The notes under the pieces were generated by a model that was not told where the DNA came from, did not search any database, and was given only the letters and a program-made list of their open reading frames with translations. Below are positions 43,782-55,285 of a stretch of DNA of 64,000 bases, in pieces. Source of the DNA: Onchidella celtica. Its lineage: Eukaryota > Mollusca > Gastropoda > Systellommatophora > Onchidiidae. The stretch covers positions 25,691,471 to 25,755,470 of the forward strand of contig OZ007570.1 of assembly GCA_963931925.1 (NCBI GenBank), written 5' to 3'. The position numbers and the translations under genes were made by a program. Position 1 is the stretch's first letter, and each line of letters begins with the position of its first letter.

Positions 43782-46700
43782 CTGTTGGGGAAAAAATAAA
43801 AAAGCGTGACATAGAGACGTCTACAGTACTCCAACAAATAAAATTAACATTCTTAATTAATGAATAAATTGTGACATTAGTTCTGATTCGTTTATCTCCA
43901 GTTTCTGAACAACTAGAGATCTTTTAATAGGTGGAAGAGATATATTAAGAAATGCACTCTTCCACAATTGTTTAAAATGCATCATTGCACGTATCAAGCC
44001 GTTTCACAGTTCCGATTTAGTCTAACTCCTTGTCATGGTCCTGAAGTTGCAAATATTATTTAATATGTAACTTCGAATTTCTCAGTTGTGCAAAAACAGA
44101 CATTCACTGAGGTAGAGAAATGCCAATGTACTTAATTAATACGAAAATCTCACAATGATAACTGCAAGTTTGACTTCCTATCGGTAAACTATGAACAACT
44201 GAAACGTGTACTGCTATCTTATGATGAAACAGATTTTGCGCAATATCGCAATCAAAGATTGTATGAGCGATTTGCAAAAACTGCACTGATCATTACATAT
44301 TATGTACACTAAATATTTATCAGCATTGTGTGAAGACTGTGAAGAGCTCAAATTGGTTCTTTTCGTTCTTACATGCCGTAAAGCCCAAACCCAAACCCAA
44401 ACCCAAACTCATACGCGAAAATCAAAAGCACTGTGCTGTGTGATCGTTTTAATAGCAGGCGGTGTGAGGGAACTGTTTACTGCTTTAGGGTAGCCACACA
44501 AAGGCCACCGAATTCGGTCACCGAGCCACTAGGCGCCTTAGGTGAGAAGAATTGCACTATATAATTTCAACAGCTGCACATTGAGCCCACATAGATTCGG
44601 TCCGTCTATATAGTGCAATTCTTCTCACTTAAAGGGCCTAGCGGCTCGGTGACCGAATTCGGTGGCCTTTGTATGATTACCCTTATTGCTCTTTCCGGCA
44701 AATAAATGTGTTCCAATTACACACCTGATTATATAATAATTATGATTATTAGTCTGGATCTAACTCCAATCTAACATCAAAGAAAGCAACTCCCTACCTT
44801 GTGCGACCATTCCCAGGTTTCTCCCTCCCCCAAAAGGCATGCTTGATTTTTGACAGTACGTCATTACGACACAGCTTAACTTAATGCATATTAACTATTC
44901 ACTCAGTAACTCACCGATAAAGTATCATAATACTCATTCGGTAAACAGTCTGCTGCGGTCTGGATTCTTTCAGAGTTCCCTTCACTGAAACTGTGGCTGG
45001 AATCATCATCATCAAAATCCACCAGGGCAGAAAAGCTTACACGAGCAGGATTTTCAGGTCTCCGAAGATCAGCATACTCAATCATAGTTACCAGTGGAGC
45101 TAGGGGAGGGATGTCACGATTGCACATAAAACAGAACATATTCCTGTACTTCCGGTCAAAAACAGACGTGTACATTCCACAAGCTTGCTCTATTCTCGGA
45201 TCGTAGTAATGGACATTTCCTGTGACGTTGCAAGTACTGATGATGTTTTGATTGCTACAGGGCCGATCGTATTCAACTGTATCAGGAGATAGGTAGCGTA
45301 AATGACATCCAATCTCATTCACTTCTTTTGGTAACAACAAAATACGACGTATTTCATATCTCGACGATACTTGAGATAGGAGCTTTTCTGCGTTATCGTG
45401 GCAAGAAAAAGACACTTTCCAATTCTGGAGATTTTCTGTGTCGTTATGACACGCGGCGCAATACTTATTCCTGTGAATGGAAGAAAAATGAAGATGTATT
45501 TACTGGTAGTCAGTTAAATCTTAATACAAATTTCTATGTTTTTTGGTCTCCAGTGAACCTCACGCAGACAACACTTTCTTAAATCCACCCCCCTCCCCAA
45601 CTTTCCCCTGGCTCTTTTTGTTTGAAATTCAGGATGTGTAAATTTGCCAGCATTGGAATTTTATAGAAAACTATAAGATTTTATTATTATTGCTACTTTT
45701 ATTGTTATATTTACTATAGTGTTGTTATTATTATTATTGTTACTACTCCGTGCAGTAGTATTATTGTGTGTAAAAGTGTGTATGTATGCATTTTCATAAA
45801 TGACTGGCCTATTTGTTTGATGCCTGCAAATGTGACTGAACGCCAATTTTCTGGAAGGAAGAACAACAAATTTAATGTTACCGTATGCAAATACGATTGT
45901 TTAGATGAAAGTAGTGCGCAGTTCATATGATTTAAACTCTGTGCGTGTGAGTGTATGTATGAGCGGGGGGAGGTTTGGAGGGGAAATGGTAAAAAACAGA
46001 GTGTGAGTTCAGTTCTTTAATGAAGTTTCAGATACACAATTTCAGCTCTTGAGATAATGATACTCAGCTTTCACTGTAACCTTTGCAACGTCTTCCACAG
46101 CATTGGGCACTAGTAATAATTTTAAAAAATATATATATCGATGGTTTGCAAATAGTAGCTAAAGTATACCCAACTGAACTGTCGATCAATGCTAGATTAA
46201 GCAAGCTGCCAACACTAAAAGAGGAACACTCTACCCACCTGTAGGTAAGTCCACTGACCGCTGATGATACAAACAACGACTGGTCGGGCTCTGTGGAGTT
46301 TGGATTCTCACATTTAAAGACATCGAGGTTTTGGGCGGAGTCCGTTGTTTGTGAAACCAGTGGGTCTGTGTCTTCTGTGTTTGTCTCCATTCTGCCAGTG
46401 GCACCAGGACACTTGTCAACGATTCTTTGGTAATCAGGTCTTGGGTTGGATTTAGAATTGGTAAAAGAGTCATAGATTAAAACCTTGACTAGAAAGAAAA
46501 GTTTGGCATGAACAGGAAAATGTAATGAAACAAAATTCTGGTCTGTTTGAGGAAGGTCAATATTGTCTGAGATTTCTCTGACTCCCAACCCTTTCATGTC
46601 TCATTTCTTTCTCTTTCATTAATAACAGTTGTAATGGTCGTCTGTAAGACGAAGCGGTGTATCGCTACAAGAGGCTTTTGACATATTTATCATTATTTGA

Positions 46701-49700
46701 GATCCAAGTGCCGTTAATGTATTGACCTAAAAGTGATTTTGGAAAATTTCAGTTGTTTTTTTTCCTTCTCAAAAATGCACTTGTCCAACTGGCGTTCCTC
46801 TTCTCTATCATAACTATCAACTACTGGCTGTGTGACGAAATGACATCTTATCACTAAAAGCTTAAAGCTCACTAGCATATCTCCTAACGTGTTGAATTTC
46901 CGTGCATGGCGGAATGAAGCAGAGGGACCATGACATTATCCCGAGACTGAGGTTTTGGGGATACGCCAGTTCGTCAATACAATAAGCGAATTATAATTAT
47001 CTGATCTATTCTCCTCCCTGATCTGCCTGGCCATTGCCCCAGACACCATGTTCTTTACCATTTTTAAAAGAGACATTTCGTGAACTAGTAATGATTACGA
47101 ACGTGTCCCTGATGGAACTGTTGGATACAATATGTGAAGATAATGGTGATGATGATCATACTGACAATGGAAAATGGAATGCACGAAATAATATAGGTGA
47201 TGTCGACGATGAAGAAGAGATACAAAGTAGGAGACGTTTGAAGTGACGGCTACAACTGTAATTCTGTATTGCTAGAAGAATTCTTTAACTATTTGCGTCA
47301 CGTAATTTTCTATAGTTCAAGTTGAAAAAGATTTCGATTGTCGTTATCACGTGCTAAAATGTGACATCGTGCTGATTAGAAAGGGCATCTCAGTGGGATC
47401 ATACTGCAGAAAATAACTTATAAAATAAATCTTTACTGCGCAAGTGGTTAAAGGTGAACAATTATACTTGAAATGGTGGATCACTAAAGCCCGTACGTTA
47501 TACTGTTCCATTATGTCTTATGGGAACTCACTTTTCTCTGACAGGTTGAGATACCGGTACAGGATATGTCTGCCGGCACGATGACAGGTCTTCCCCCTCA
47601 TACACGTCGCCGTGCTGAAATAGCACATCAGGACAACAGTCATGGTACACAGTACATAGTCTGTCACACTTGCAAGCGTCACATACATCTCCTCTGTTGA
47701 GGTGTCCCTGCCTAGGATAAACGTCACAGAGCCCTCTACAAACCTATGTGAAAAATGAACATAGTAAACACATCTTCACAAATTATCCAGCTGTCAAGGC
47801 AAAAGGCTTTTTTATTAGGCCACTTGCAGTAACCAAATTTTGCATGTAGATTTCAAAAACCGTGGAGGGGGTACCAAAATTTCGATTTTATTGGTTTTGT
47901 TTTTCAATTATTTTTTAGTTTGCTTAGTGTCGTTGACTGCTCGCCTCCGATCCCTTTTTTATTGCACGAGCACATGACCCATGGCGTGAACACTTTGTGC
48001 CGATGATTTAGAATACTCGACTCGCTTGTGGCTAATATTAGAACCCAGGAATATCCCGCTTCTGAAAATTAAAATCTAGGTTTTTGCATTTATGAAACTG
48101 GTAAAAATAGATTGTTACTTTTGCATTCCTGAGCTGAGACTCGCTTCTCTGATAATGAGTGTATATGTGTGTGTGTCTCTAAGAGTGACGATTTGTGCAA
48201 AATAGATAGACAGACATAGATCTATAGCTCTGAGAATATTTCTGTTTGCCGAGACAGATGCAGAGAGGGTAGAAAGTGACGGGCGGCGTCGTGGTTGGGG
48301 GCCCTGCTGGGAAAGCAGCAGTAAAAGGAATAATTGGTCTTGCACACACGTGGGTGAAGTGAACTTAAAGTAAGAAAGTGGTAACTAGCCCTATACACAC
48401 TGACTTACTGGACTGGAAATGAACTTAGCATGGTTGAAAAAAAAATAAGATAGTATCTGAGACATGTGACCAAATTATGTTTATTATTAATTTTCCATTT
48501 TTAGATTTTTCGAAAATGTTTAAGGTTAGTTAGTATTGCTTTTGGCAAGTTGGTCACACCTTTCGTTCGTTGTTGGCTTAATGGCCACGGTAACTTTTTC
48601 GTTCAGTAGCTGTCATAAACTTGTCATGAAACCCCCAGTGTATTTTAGCTGCATGGTCCAAAAAGCAACACCCACATATCTCATGTCATCAGCCATGCTC
48701 ATCGAGGAAAATAGACCGCAGGTCACATCAAAAACAATGTTAACAATAGATGGGCATTCTTCATGAAAATATTTTAGCAGCCCTGAAAGAAATGATACCC
48801 CGTTTTGTCATGTAGCTTGTAATTAAAGGAATGACAGATCATTATTACTAATATTATTATTATTATTATTATCATTTTTATTATCATGATGATTGTCATT
48901 ATTATTATTATTATTATTGCTAGTTGCCCGCTGACTCGGGGAATACAAAGAAGTTGAATTTCGATTGTCCATTCGTAAATTAAGCCCCGGAATGAACTTT
49001 CCTGTCGTACTTTTTAATTCTACTCGAAGAAAATAAGTCTTTTTGTCACGGCTCAAAACTTCGGAATATTTGTTTCTGTTCAACTCAGTTGTGTCTCAAA
49101 ATCAACGAAAATTTTAAAAAATATAGCGGAATTCAAGACCTTTTAAAACATGCCCACGAGCACCTTCACGTCTTTCTATGCTTAATAATTAATGTGATAT
49201 TTTGTAGAATTTCAGGCTCAGCAGAGGTTAAAAATCTTTTCAGGATTGATTTGGAGGCCTTGCTTCCTTTATTATAACGATTATCATTATAGATGTGTCA
49301 CTGCACGTGTACTGCACCCACGACATAATCCTACTTGAGGACTTCTGGCCATTGCATCGCTTTTGCTGCAGGGAGGGTGGTGGGGTAAGATTTTTTTTTT
49401 TCCTGACTTGGTTCTCTCTTGAATCAGAATGCTGTCAGTGCTGGGGTCACCTATATAATACACATCCTTCTTACTGAATTGTTTGTTTAAAAAGAAATAA
49501 TCACGATGGCATTCGCGTAACTAACACCTATGTTCTTAGGTATATTGATGTACTCCTGTATCAGGCTAAATGTTAGATCAGTTCTGTTCCGGAGTTCTCC
49601 TCCAGCGCGATTTGCTCTCTCACGCTGTCTCTATTATGAAGACCAAAGAAAACCAGCCGGGTCGCAGCAAGGCTTAAAGCAAGGTCAAAGCTGGCCACCA

Positions 49701-52475
49701 GTGGGGTCGCAGCAAGGCTTAAAGCAAGGTCAAAGCTGGCCACCAGTGGGGTCGCAGCAAGGCTTAAAGCAAGGTCAAAGCTGGCCACCAGTGGGGTCGT
49801 AGCAAGGCTTAAAGCAAGGTCAAAGCTGGCCACCAGTGGGGTCGCAGCAAGGCTTAAAGCAAGGTCAAAGCTGGCCACCAGTGGGGTCGCAGCAAGGCTT
49901 AAAGCAAGGTCAAAGCTGGCCACCAGTGGGGTCGCAGCAAGGCTTAAAGCAAGGTCAAAGCTGGCCACCAGTGGGGTCGCAGCAAGGCTTAAAGCAAGGT
50001 CAAAGCTGGCCACCAGTGGGGTCGCAGCAAGGCTTAAAGCAAGGTCAAAGCTGGCCACCAGTGGGGTCGCAGCAAGGCTTAAAGCAAGGTCAAAGCTGGC
50101 CACCAGTGGGGTCGCAGCAAGGCTTAAAGCAAGGTCAAAGCTGGCCACCAGTGGGGTCGCAGCAAGGCTTAAAGCAAGGTCAAAGCTGGCCACCAGTGGG
50201 GTCGCAGCAAGGCTTAAAGCAAGGTCAAAGCTGGCCACCAGTGGGGTCGCAGCAAGGCTTAAAGCAAGGTCAAAGCTGGCCACCAGTGGGGTCGCAGCAA
50301 GGCTTAAAGCAAGGTCAAAGCTGGCCACCAGTGGGGTCGCAGCAAGGCTTAAAGCAAGGTCAAAGCTGGCCACCAGTGGGGTCGCAGCAAGGCTTAAAGC
50401 AAGGTCAAAGCTGGCCACCAGTGGGGTCGCAGCAAGGCTTAAAGCAAGGTCAAAGCTGGCCACCAGTGGGGTCGCAGCAAGGCTTAAAGCATGGTCAAAG
50501 CTGGCCACCAGTGGGGTCGCAGCAAGGCTTAAAGCAAGGTCAAAGCTGGCCACCAGTGGGGTCGCAGCAAGGCTTAAAGCAAGGTCAAAGCTGGCCACCA
50601 GTGGGGTCGCAGCAAGGCTTAAAGCAAGGTCAAAGCTGGCCACCAGTGGGGTCGCAGCAAGGCTTAAAGCATGGTCAAAGCTGGCCACCAGTGGGGTCGC
50701 AGCAAGGCTTAAAGCAAGGTCAAAGCTGGCCACCAGTGGGGTCGCAGCAAGGCTTAAAGCAAGGTCAAAGCTGGCCACCAGTGGGGTCGCAGCAAGGCTT
50801 AAAGCAAGGTCAAAGCTGGCCACCAGTGGGGTCGCAGCAAGGCTTAAAGCATGGTCAAAGCTGGCCACCAGTGGGGTCGCAGCAAGGCTTAAAGCAAGGT
50901 CAAAGCTGGCCACCAGTGGGGTCGCAGCAAGGCTTAAAGCAAGGTCAAAGCTGGCCACCAGTGGGGTCGCAGGAAGGCTTAAAGCATGGTCAAAGCTGGC
51001 CACCAGTGGGGTCGCAGCAAGGCTTAAAGCAAGGTCAAAGCTGGCCACCAGTGGGGTCGCAGCAAGGCTTAAAGCAAGGTCAAAGCTGGCCACCAGTGGG
51101 GTCGCAGCAAGGCTTAAAGCAAGGTCAAAGCTGGCCACCAGTGGGGTCGCAGCAAGGCTTAAAGCAAGGTCAAAGCTGGCCACCAGTGGGGTCGCAGCAA
51201 GGCTTAAAGCAAGGTCAAAGCTGGCCACCAGTGGGGTCGCAGCAAGGCTTAAAGCAAGGTCAAAGCTGGCCAAAAGAACAAAAAAAAATGTGTGGGGCAA
51301 AATCATGCCAAAGAAATAATACCCAAACGAAACAATAAAACTAAAAAAAAAAAAAGGGAAGAAAAAAAAAGCGAATATTTTGGTTAAAAACCTTTGTCAG
51401 AAAAAAAAAAGGAAACCTGAACAGATAAAACAATCAAACAATAACAAAAATGTAAGATATGAAAATATTTGGAGAACATTAAATCAGTATGTCTACTTGT
51501 CTGCGAGATTGGCGGGGGTGCTGTTCTACAGATATGCAAATCAGGAGTCCCAGATATATTGGCTTTTCTTCTTCTTCTTCTTCTTTTTTTTTTTTGTTGT
51601 TTGCATTTTATTGTATTGTTTGAGTGTTATTTCTTTCGAGAGACTGTGCAACATACGTCTTCTTTTTGGCAATGTTTGACCTTACACTGTCTGCACCATT
51701 TCTGGTGAGCAGTTCTGTTCCTGAATAATACACTTGACATATCTCTGGAATAATCATACAGCCCGGAATAATATTTTTTTCTCTTTGTAAAGTAAAGATA
51801 AATGCAGTAAATAAAACATATAACTCTGTCTTGGAAGTAAACATCTTTCTTCTTAAACGATCTCCTGGTGTCAAAACGATTGAGCCTCATACGTTTAAAG
51901 AAAGGAACTATTCAGTAGCTTAGTCGTACAAATGTGAAAATACCTAAAAGCTTGTTTCGCCTTTCACCAATATGTAGGGCAACGTTTTTTGGTTTCGTTT
52001 AGATTTTTTCAGTGTCCCATTCATCAGCCCAGACTGGATCTAGTTGGACGTTAAATAAGATTGAGAAAGAAGAAGGCGGTTCACCAAACTTTCAAAAGCT
52101 GGGGAGCGAGTTTGGATCGTTCATCTTCAGGTTATGAAAACATACCTTGCCCTCAAGTAACAGGATTTTATCCACAAGCGGCGTGGCGTCATGGCCAACT
52201 TTGTCGAAGATGGAAATAGTCTTAAATTGGACGCTGGGAACACCAGTTGTAACCATAGGTGTCACAGGAGGCTTACCAGTGACCGCCACAGGTATCTTAG
52301 GAGGCTTAGCAATGACCGCCACAGGTATCTTAGGAGGCTTATCCATGGCTTCCATAGGCGTCAAAGGTGGGGACTGGTGTACATTAGGTGGAGATGTTGT
52401 ATGAGTGAGCACATCTGTCATCATCAACGCAGCTACCGTGAAGATCAGGGAGATGTGGAAGTCCTGCTCTCCCAT
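42051..52475 (-). CDS. Secretin-like (7tm_2) receptor B with somatomedin-B-like domain
   Basis: Tandem paralogue of receptor A, predicted 1004 aa. Exons: 52475-52146, 47743-47532, 46424-46239, 45470-44915 and 43781-42051. Exon phases match gene A exactly, and the coding lengths sum to whole codons (3015 bases). Domain order is the same: signal peptide, Pro/Thr stalk, somatomedin-B-like module, Cys-rich ectodomain, 7TM, cytoplasmic tail. The protein differs from A at roughly one residue in five by eye. The stalk is shorter and the tail is 11 residues longer. No stop or frameshift was found, so both copies look functional. Intron 1 (4.4 kb) carries the 45-bp satellite. Ligand and tissue are unknown. 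Confidence 0.85.
43782..44914. other. Receptor B intron 4
   Basis: Aligns with intron 4 of A except for the MITE at 44488-44682. A (CCCAAA)n-type run near 44382 is one unit longer than in A. Confidence 0.7.
44488..44682. mobile_element. Palindromic MITE with ~76-bp inverted arms
   Basis: Arms 44488-44563 and 44607-44682 are near-perfect inverted copies around a 43-base loop. Both contain ACAAAGGCCACCGAATTCGG and AGAAGAATTGCACTATATA; the outermost ten bases differ most. Flanks read TTACTGCT on the left and TTATTGCT on the right, against a single TTACTGCT in gene A (15340-15347), which suggests an ~8-bp target duplication with one change. Three extra bases (TTA) lie before the left arm, so the exact ends are uncertain. 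Too short to encode a transposase. Confidence 0.85.
44915..45470 (-). CDS. Receptor B exon 4: Cys-rich ectodomain
   Basis: 556 bases, two codons shorter than in A. The Cys positions, including Phe-Cys-Phe-Met-Cys-Asn, and the Asp-rich loop are kept. Confidence 0.85.
45471..46238. other. Receptor B intron 3
   Basis: Aligns with intron 3 of A; trinucleotide run at 45680-45745. No gene seen. Confidence 0.7.
46239..46424 (-). CDS. Receptor B exon 3: ectodomain linker
   Basis: 186 bases between ATTACCAAAG| and TACAG|GTGGGT. Cys-Pro-Gly-Ala-Thr and Lys-Cys-Glu-Asn-Pro-Asn-Ser-Thr are retained. Confidence 0.85.
46425..47531. other. Receptor B intron 2
   Basis: Aligns with intron 2 of A. No gene seen. 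Confidence 0.7.
47532..47743 (-). CDS. Receptor B exon 2: somatomedin-B-like module
   Basis: 212 bases after CACATAG| and before |GTGAGT. Cys-Asp-Ala-Cys-Lys-Cys-Asp-Arg-Leu-Cys and Tyr-His-Asp-Cys-Cys-Pro-Asp match the somatomedin-B signature slightly better than gene A, with an Asp after the Cys-Cys-Pro. Confidence 0.8.
47744..49658. other. Receptor B intron 1, part before satellite
   Basis: Contains a (TTA)n-type tract at 48836-48918 and the empty TACTG target site (49310-49314). Bases ~47770-48340 look unmatched in gene A. No gene seen. Confidence 0.6.
49659..51272. repeat. 45-bp satellite array, about 36 copies
   Basis: The unit GGGTCGCAGCAAGGCTTAAA...CCACCAGTG is repeated head to tail for 1614 bases with almost no variation. 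A CATGG variant of CAAGG recurs at 50490, 50670, 50850 and 50985, that is at steps of 180, 180 and 135, showing that four-unit blocks were copied together. Because 45 is a multiple of three and the unit lacks stops in some frames, long frames exist on both strands (49836-51338 plus, 49573-51306 minus). These are by-products, not genes. Confidence 0.97.
51273..52145. other. Receptor B intron 1, part after satellite
   Basis: Aligns with 28459-29568 of gene A; A and T homopolymer runs. No gene seen. Confidence 0.6.
52146..52475 (-). CDS. Receptor B exon 1: signal peptide and Pro/Thr stalk
   Basis: 330 bases, ATG at 52475-52473, donor AAG|GTATGT. The signal peptide core is Ile-Ser-Leu-Ile-Phe-Thr-Val-Ala-Ala-Leu. 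The stalk has fewer Pro/Thr repeats than A, built on Lys-Pro-Pro-Lys-Ile-Pro-Val-Ala-Val. Confidence 0.85.
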
Positions 52476-53377
52476 GGTGTCTTGTATTTTTCACGAATCT
52501 GAGACCATAAAATAAGAATAATAACAATAATACATTACCATTTATATAGCGTTACATCCCGTTAACAACCAGGCTCTAAGCCATGTACAACATTTATATC
52601 ATATCTATTCTAAATTACACACACAATACACACACATAGGCATAATCTGAAAAACAAAAAAACAAAAAAACTTGATGAACGCTGACAGTGTAAAATGATG
52701 ACACTTCAGATGGTGTTTAAAGGCCATAACATTTTCCCTCTCAAAGACAGTCAGAGAATTCCAAATCTGGGGCCCTCAAAAAAGAGAACTATTTTTCACC
52801 GGTGGTCTGCAGGGACAACTTTGGAACTGCAAACATGTTTGTGTCTGCAGATGATCTAAGATGCAACCTATAATATACATAATATAATAATAGTTTTACA
52901 AATGAAGAGAAAGGTACAGTGGGGCAAAACAGAGGCGGGGAGGAGGTGTTTGTGCGAAGTGGTCCGGAGAAGAACTGACAGGAGTAAAAAAAAAAACAAG
53001 GAAAAAATTAAATGGAGGTCAAGCTCATCCGAGAATAAGTGTAAGCTTTTGGTAATCTTGACTACTTTCGGGCTGAGAGTTACACAAAATTATAAGAAAC
53101 TGAAAAAGTCGCAGAGATACGTCTTGAATTCACAGACTGTTATATCAATACATTACTTATAAATGGAGTTATAAACCAATATTAATAAGGTTATAATAAT
53201 AGATGATAAGCGGGGTAGGGAAGGCAAGGGAAAATACTCCTTCCACCCCCTCCTCCTCCCCCCCCCCCCCCCAAGCCACCCGCCAATCACTATAATGTTT
53301 TTATTTCCACTCCCCACACTCTCAAAAACATACAAATGTTAATGCTTTCCCAATTATATTCTCTAATTATTTTTCGG
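52476..53377. other. Upstream flank of receptor B
   Basis: Aligns with the upstream flank of A, including the CTCAG acceptor-like site before the ATG and an A run at 52987. No promoter that I can place. Confidence 0.5.
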
Positions 53378-54303
53378 GTTTTTTTTTTTTTTTGCAGAAT
53401 CTGTCAAATTAGAACAAAATATTATCCGGTATTGAAGTATTAAATTTAACACTTTTAAAAAATTATTTTGGCTCCTCAACAATCAAATCGAAATGAAATT
53501 TTAAACATTTTCCCTGTTATTTGATGGTAATATAGGACTTTGCAAAATAAACGTATTCAGCTACATTTTGATTCTGTGCCCAGCTCTAATTAATGGTACT
53601 TTATGAGTTTTCCTTTTTGTTCCTAATTTGTTAATTTTCTGAGCTAGATTCCTTTTACTCGTTTTCTGTAGAGAAAACAGTATGTACGTTACAGGTTTTT
53701 CTGACACCTCTCATAAGTATTAGGAAAGTATACATTTAGGCCGAATACGGCCTAGACAACCCGGTGCTGTGCTGTTTGGGCCGAAGGTATTTTAGGCAAA
53801 GGAGTGTCAATTGCCACCGTGGAATACGGTGTCCATTGTCGATTCAAGTGTGCATTGGAATGGTCAGATGGATCTGGAGTCGCGAGAATGGGCGGTAGTC
53901 TGATTGACTTATCAGGCGAAAGGGGCGAGGGCAGCCATTGGCGATCGACGTACCGTCTATGCCCACCGCAAAATCCTACGGGCTACCGAAAAATGCGGTG
54001 GTAATTGACGCTACCTTTAGGCAATATTGTACGGACACAAATTCTTTGTTCTCAAAAAAAGAAAAAAAAAATACACGCCAGAACAGTGCAAACTGCAAAC
54101 TCGCACTATCAGTCCAAATAACCCGGAACCAGGGTTTTGTGCTATTAAAAGGCCGTATTTGGCCCAAAGTTTTACTCTATCGTCAGGCAAAACCTGCACT
54201 ATAGTGAATACAAATAACTTGAAATATAAATGTAAAGTCAACACACGTGCCAACATATTGTATGCAGTGTCACAATTACAGAAACTATATTTGATTATCT
54301 AGG
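53378..54303. mobile_element. 0.9-kb insertion with foldback arms, gene B flank only
   Basis: Bases with no counterpart in the A flank, where TTTTTCGG runs on toward AATCATTCATCC near 30850-30890. Inside are nested inverted arms: GGTGGCAATTGAC-type sequence (reverse of 53786-53820) pairs with 53996-54032, and GGCCGAATACGGCC (53739-53752) pairs with GGCCGTATTTGGCC (54151-54164). The outer boundaries of any single element are unclear, and I see no target duplication. Confidence 0.5.
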
Positions 54304-55170
54304 AATTATTCATCCATTTATTATTTAAGCATTATCTTGCAGTAATAATTTTACCACTGTAAATGATTTGTTCACCAAGTATTATAATTATAAACATTTT
54401 TACTCATTCGAAATGAAAACAAGGGTAAATTTGTATGGTTTAGTGTGCACCTTTCTTTAATTCCATAGTATTAATCATTTTAACACTGACAAGGGTCTTT
54501 CGGCAAGTAGAAGTGCCCTGGCCGAAGTACATTTATGTTAAATTATGGAAGCTTAAATAATATCTTCACTAACCATTGAACTTACTAGGGCTAACACTAA
54601 CACTTGGATGTATTCGGTTCCCCTAGCTTTTCTTTGCTCAAATTGAATTCTGAATAATTATTGCGCACAGAATTAGATCTTAAACAAATATTCTATAATG
54701 TCCTTCTACTTAATATTTTCACACAGTAGATGAACAGAGAAGGCTTTTTTCATCTTTATAGAACCAGATGTTCACCTAAGATAATTTTCGTGCGAAAATG
54801 CAAAATACAATATACATGACGTAAAACTCAATGTTCAGCTTTACCAATATAAAATAGACAAAGATGAATTGCCTCTTTTCTCATCACACCTTGTCGCCAA
54901 AAGTACAAGAATTAGATATATATTATCTCTAGTATACACGCACAAAAAGTCGTCCAAAGTGTGTCTCGTGGCGAAACGTCGCATTTAAAACAGCAACCTA
55001 AATGTTCCCGGATACGATTCGCATCCCCTCACCCCCAGGCCCCACTTATCACAAAGTGTAAATAATGAAACAGAAATGAAAATCACTGATCCTGTCTCAA
55101 TCCTGTCACCTTCCTGCAGCGGAAGAGAGGGCGGTGTATGTGTCGGTTGGGGGGGTGGGGGGGGGGGGGT
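54304..55170. other. Upstream flank of receptor B, distal part
   Basis: Aligns with ~30890-31735; ends at a G run near 55150 where homology with the A flank stops. No gene seen. Confidence 0.5.
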
Positions 55171-55189
55171 TACAGTATAATTGACTTTC

Positions 55190-55285
55190 AGTGTTCTAGC
55201 TCAGTGGGTCGGGACAACACAGTGATGTCAGTCACAAATCGAGAGAAGCGCAAAATTAATGGTTCAAAGCCTGCACTTCCGTAAA
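55190..55285 (+). mobile_element. tRNA-like sequence, possible SINE head
   Basis: A box TAGCTCAGTGGG (55197-55208) matches the polymerase III consensus, and GGTTCAAAGCC (55261-55271) is close to a B box. The 53-base gap between boxes is longer than in most tRNAs and no cloverleaf folds well by eye, so a decayed SINE head is likelier than a tRNA gene. Confidence 0.35.

Noticed and set aside
49573-51338. Long overlapping frames on both strands (577 and 500 codons)
   Set aside because: They lie in the 45-bp satellite. The unit length is a multiple of three, so any stop-free frame stays open. The same place in gene A has one monomer and no frame.
55190-55285. Functional tRNA gene
   Set aside because: A and B boxes are present but the spacing is long, the B box is off consensus and no cloverleaf with a good acceptor stem could be drawn by eye.
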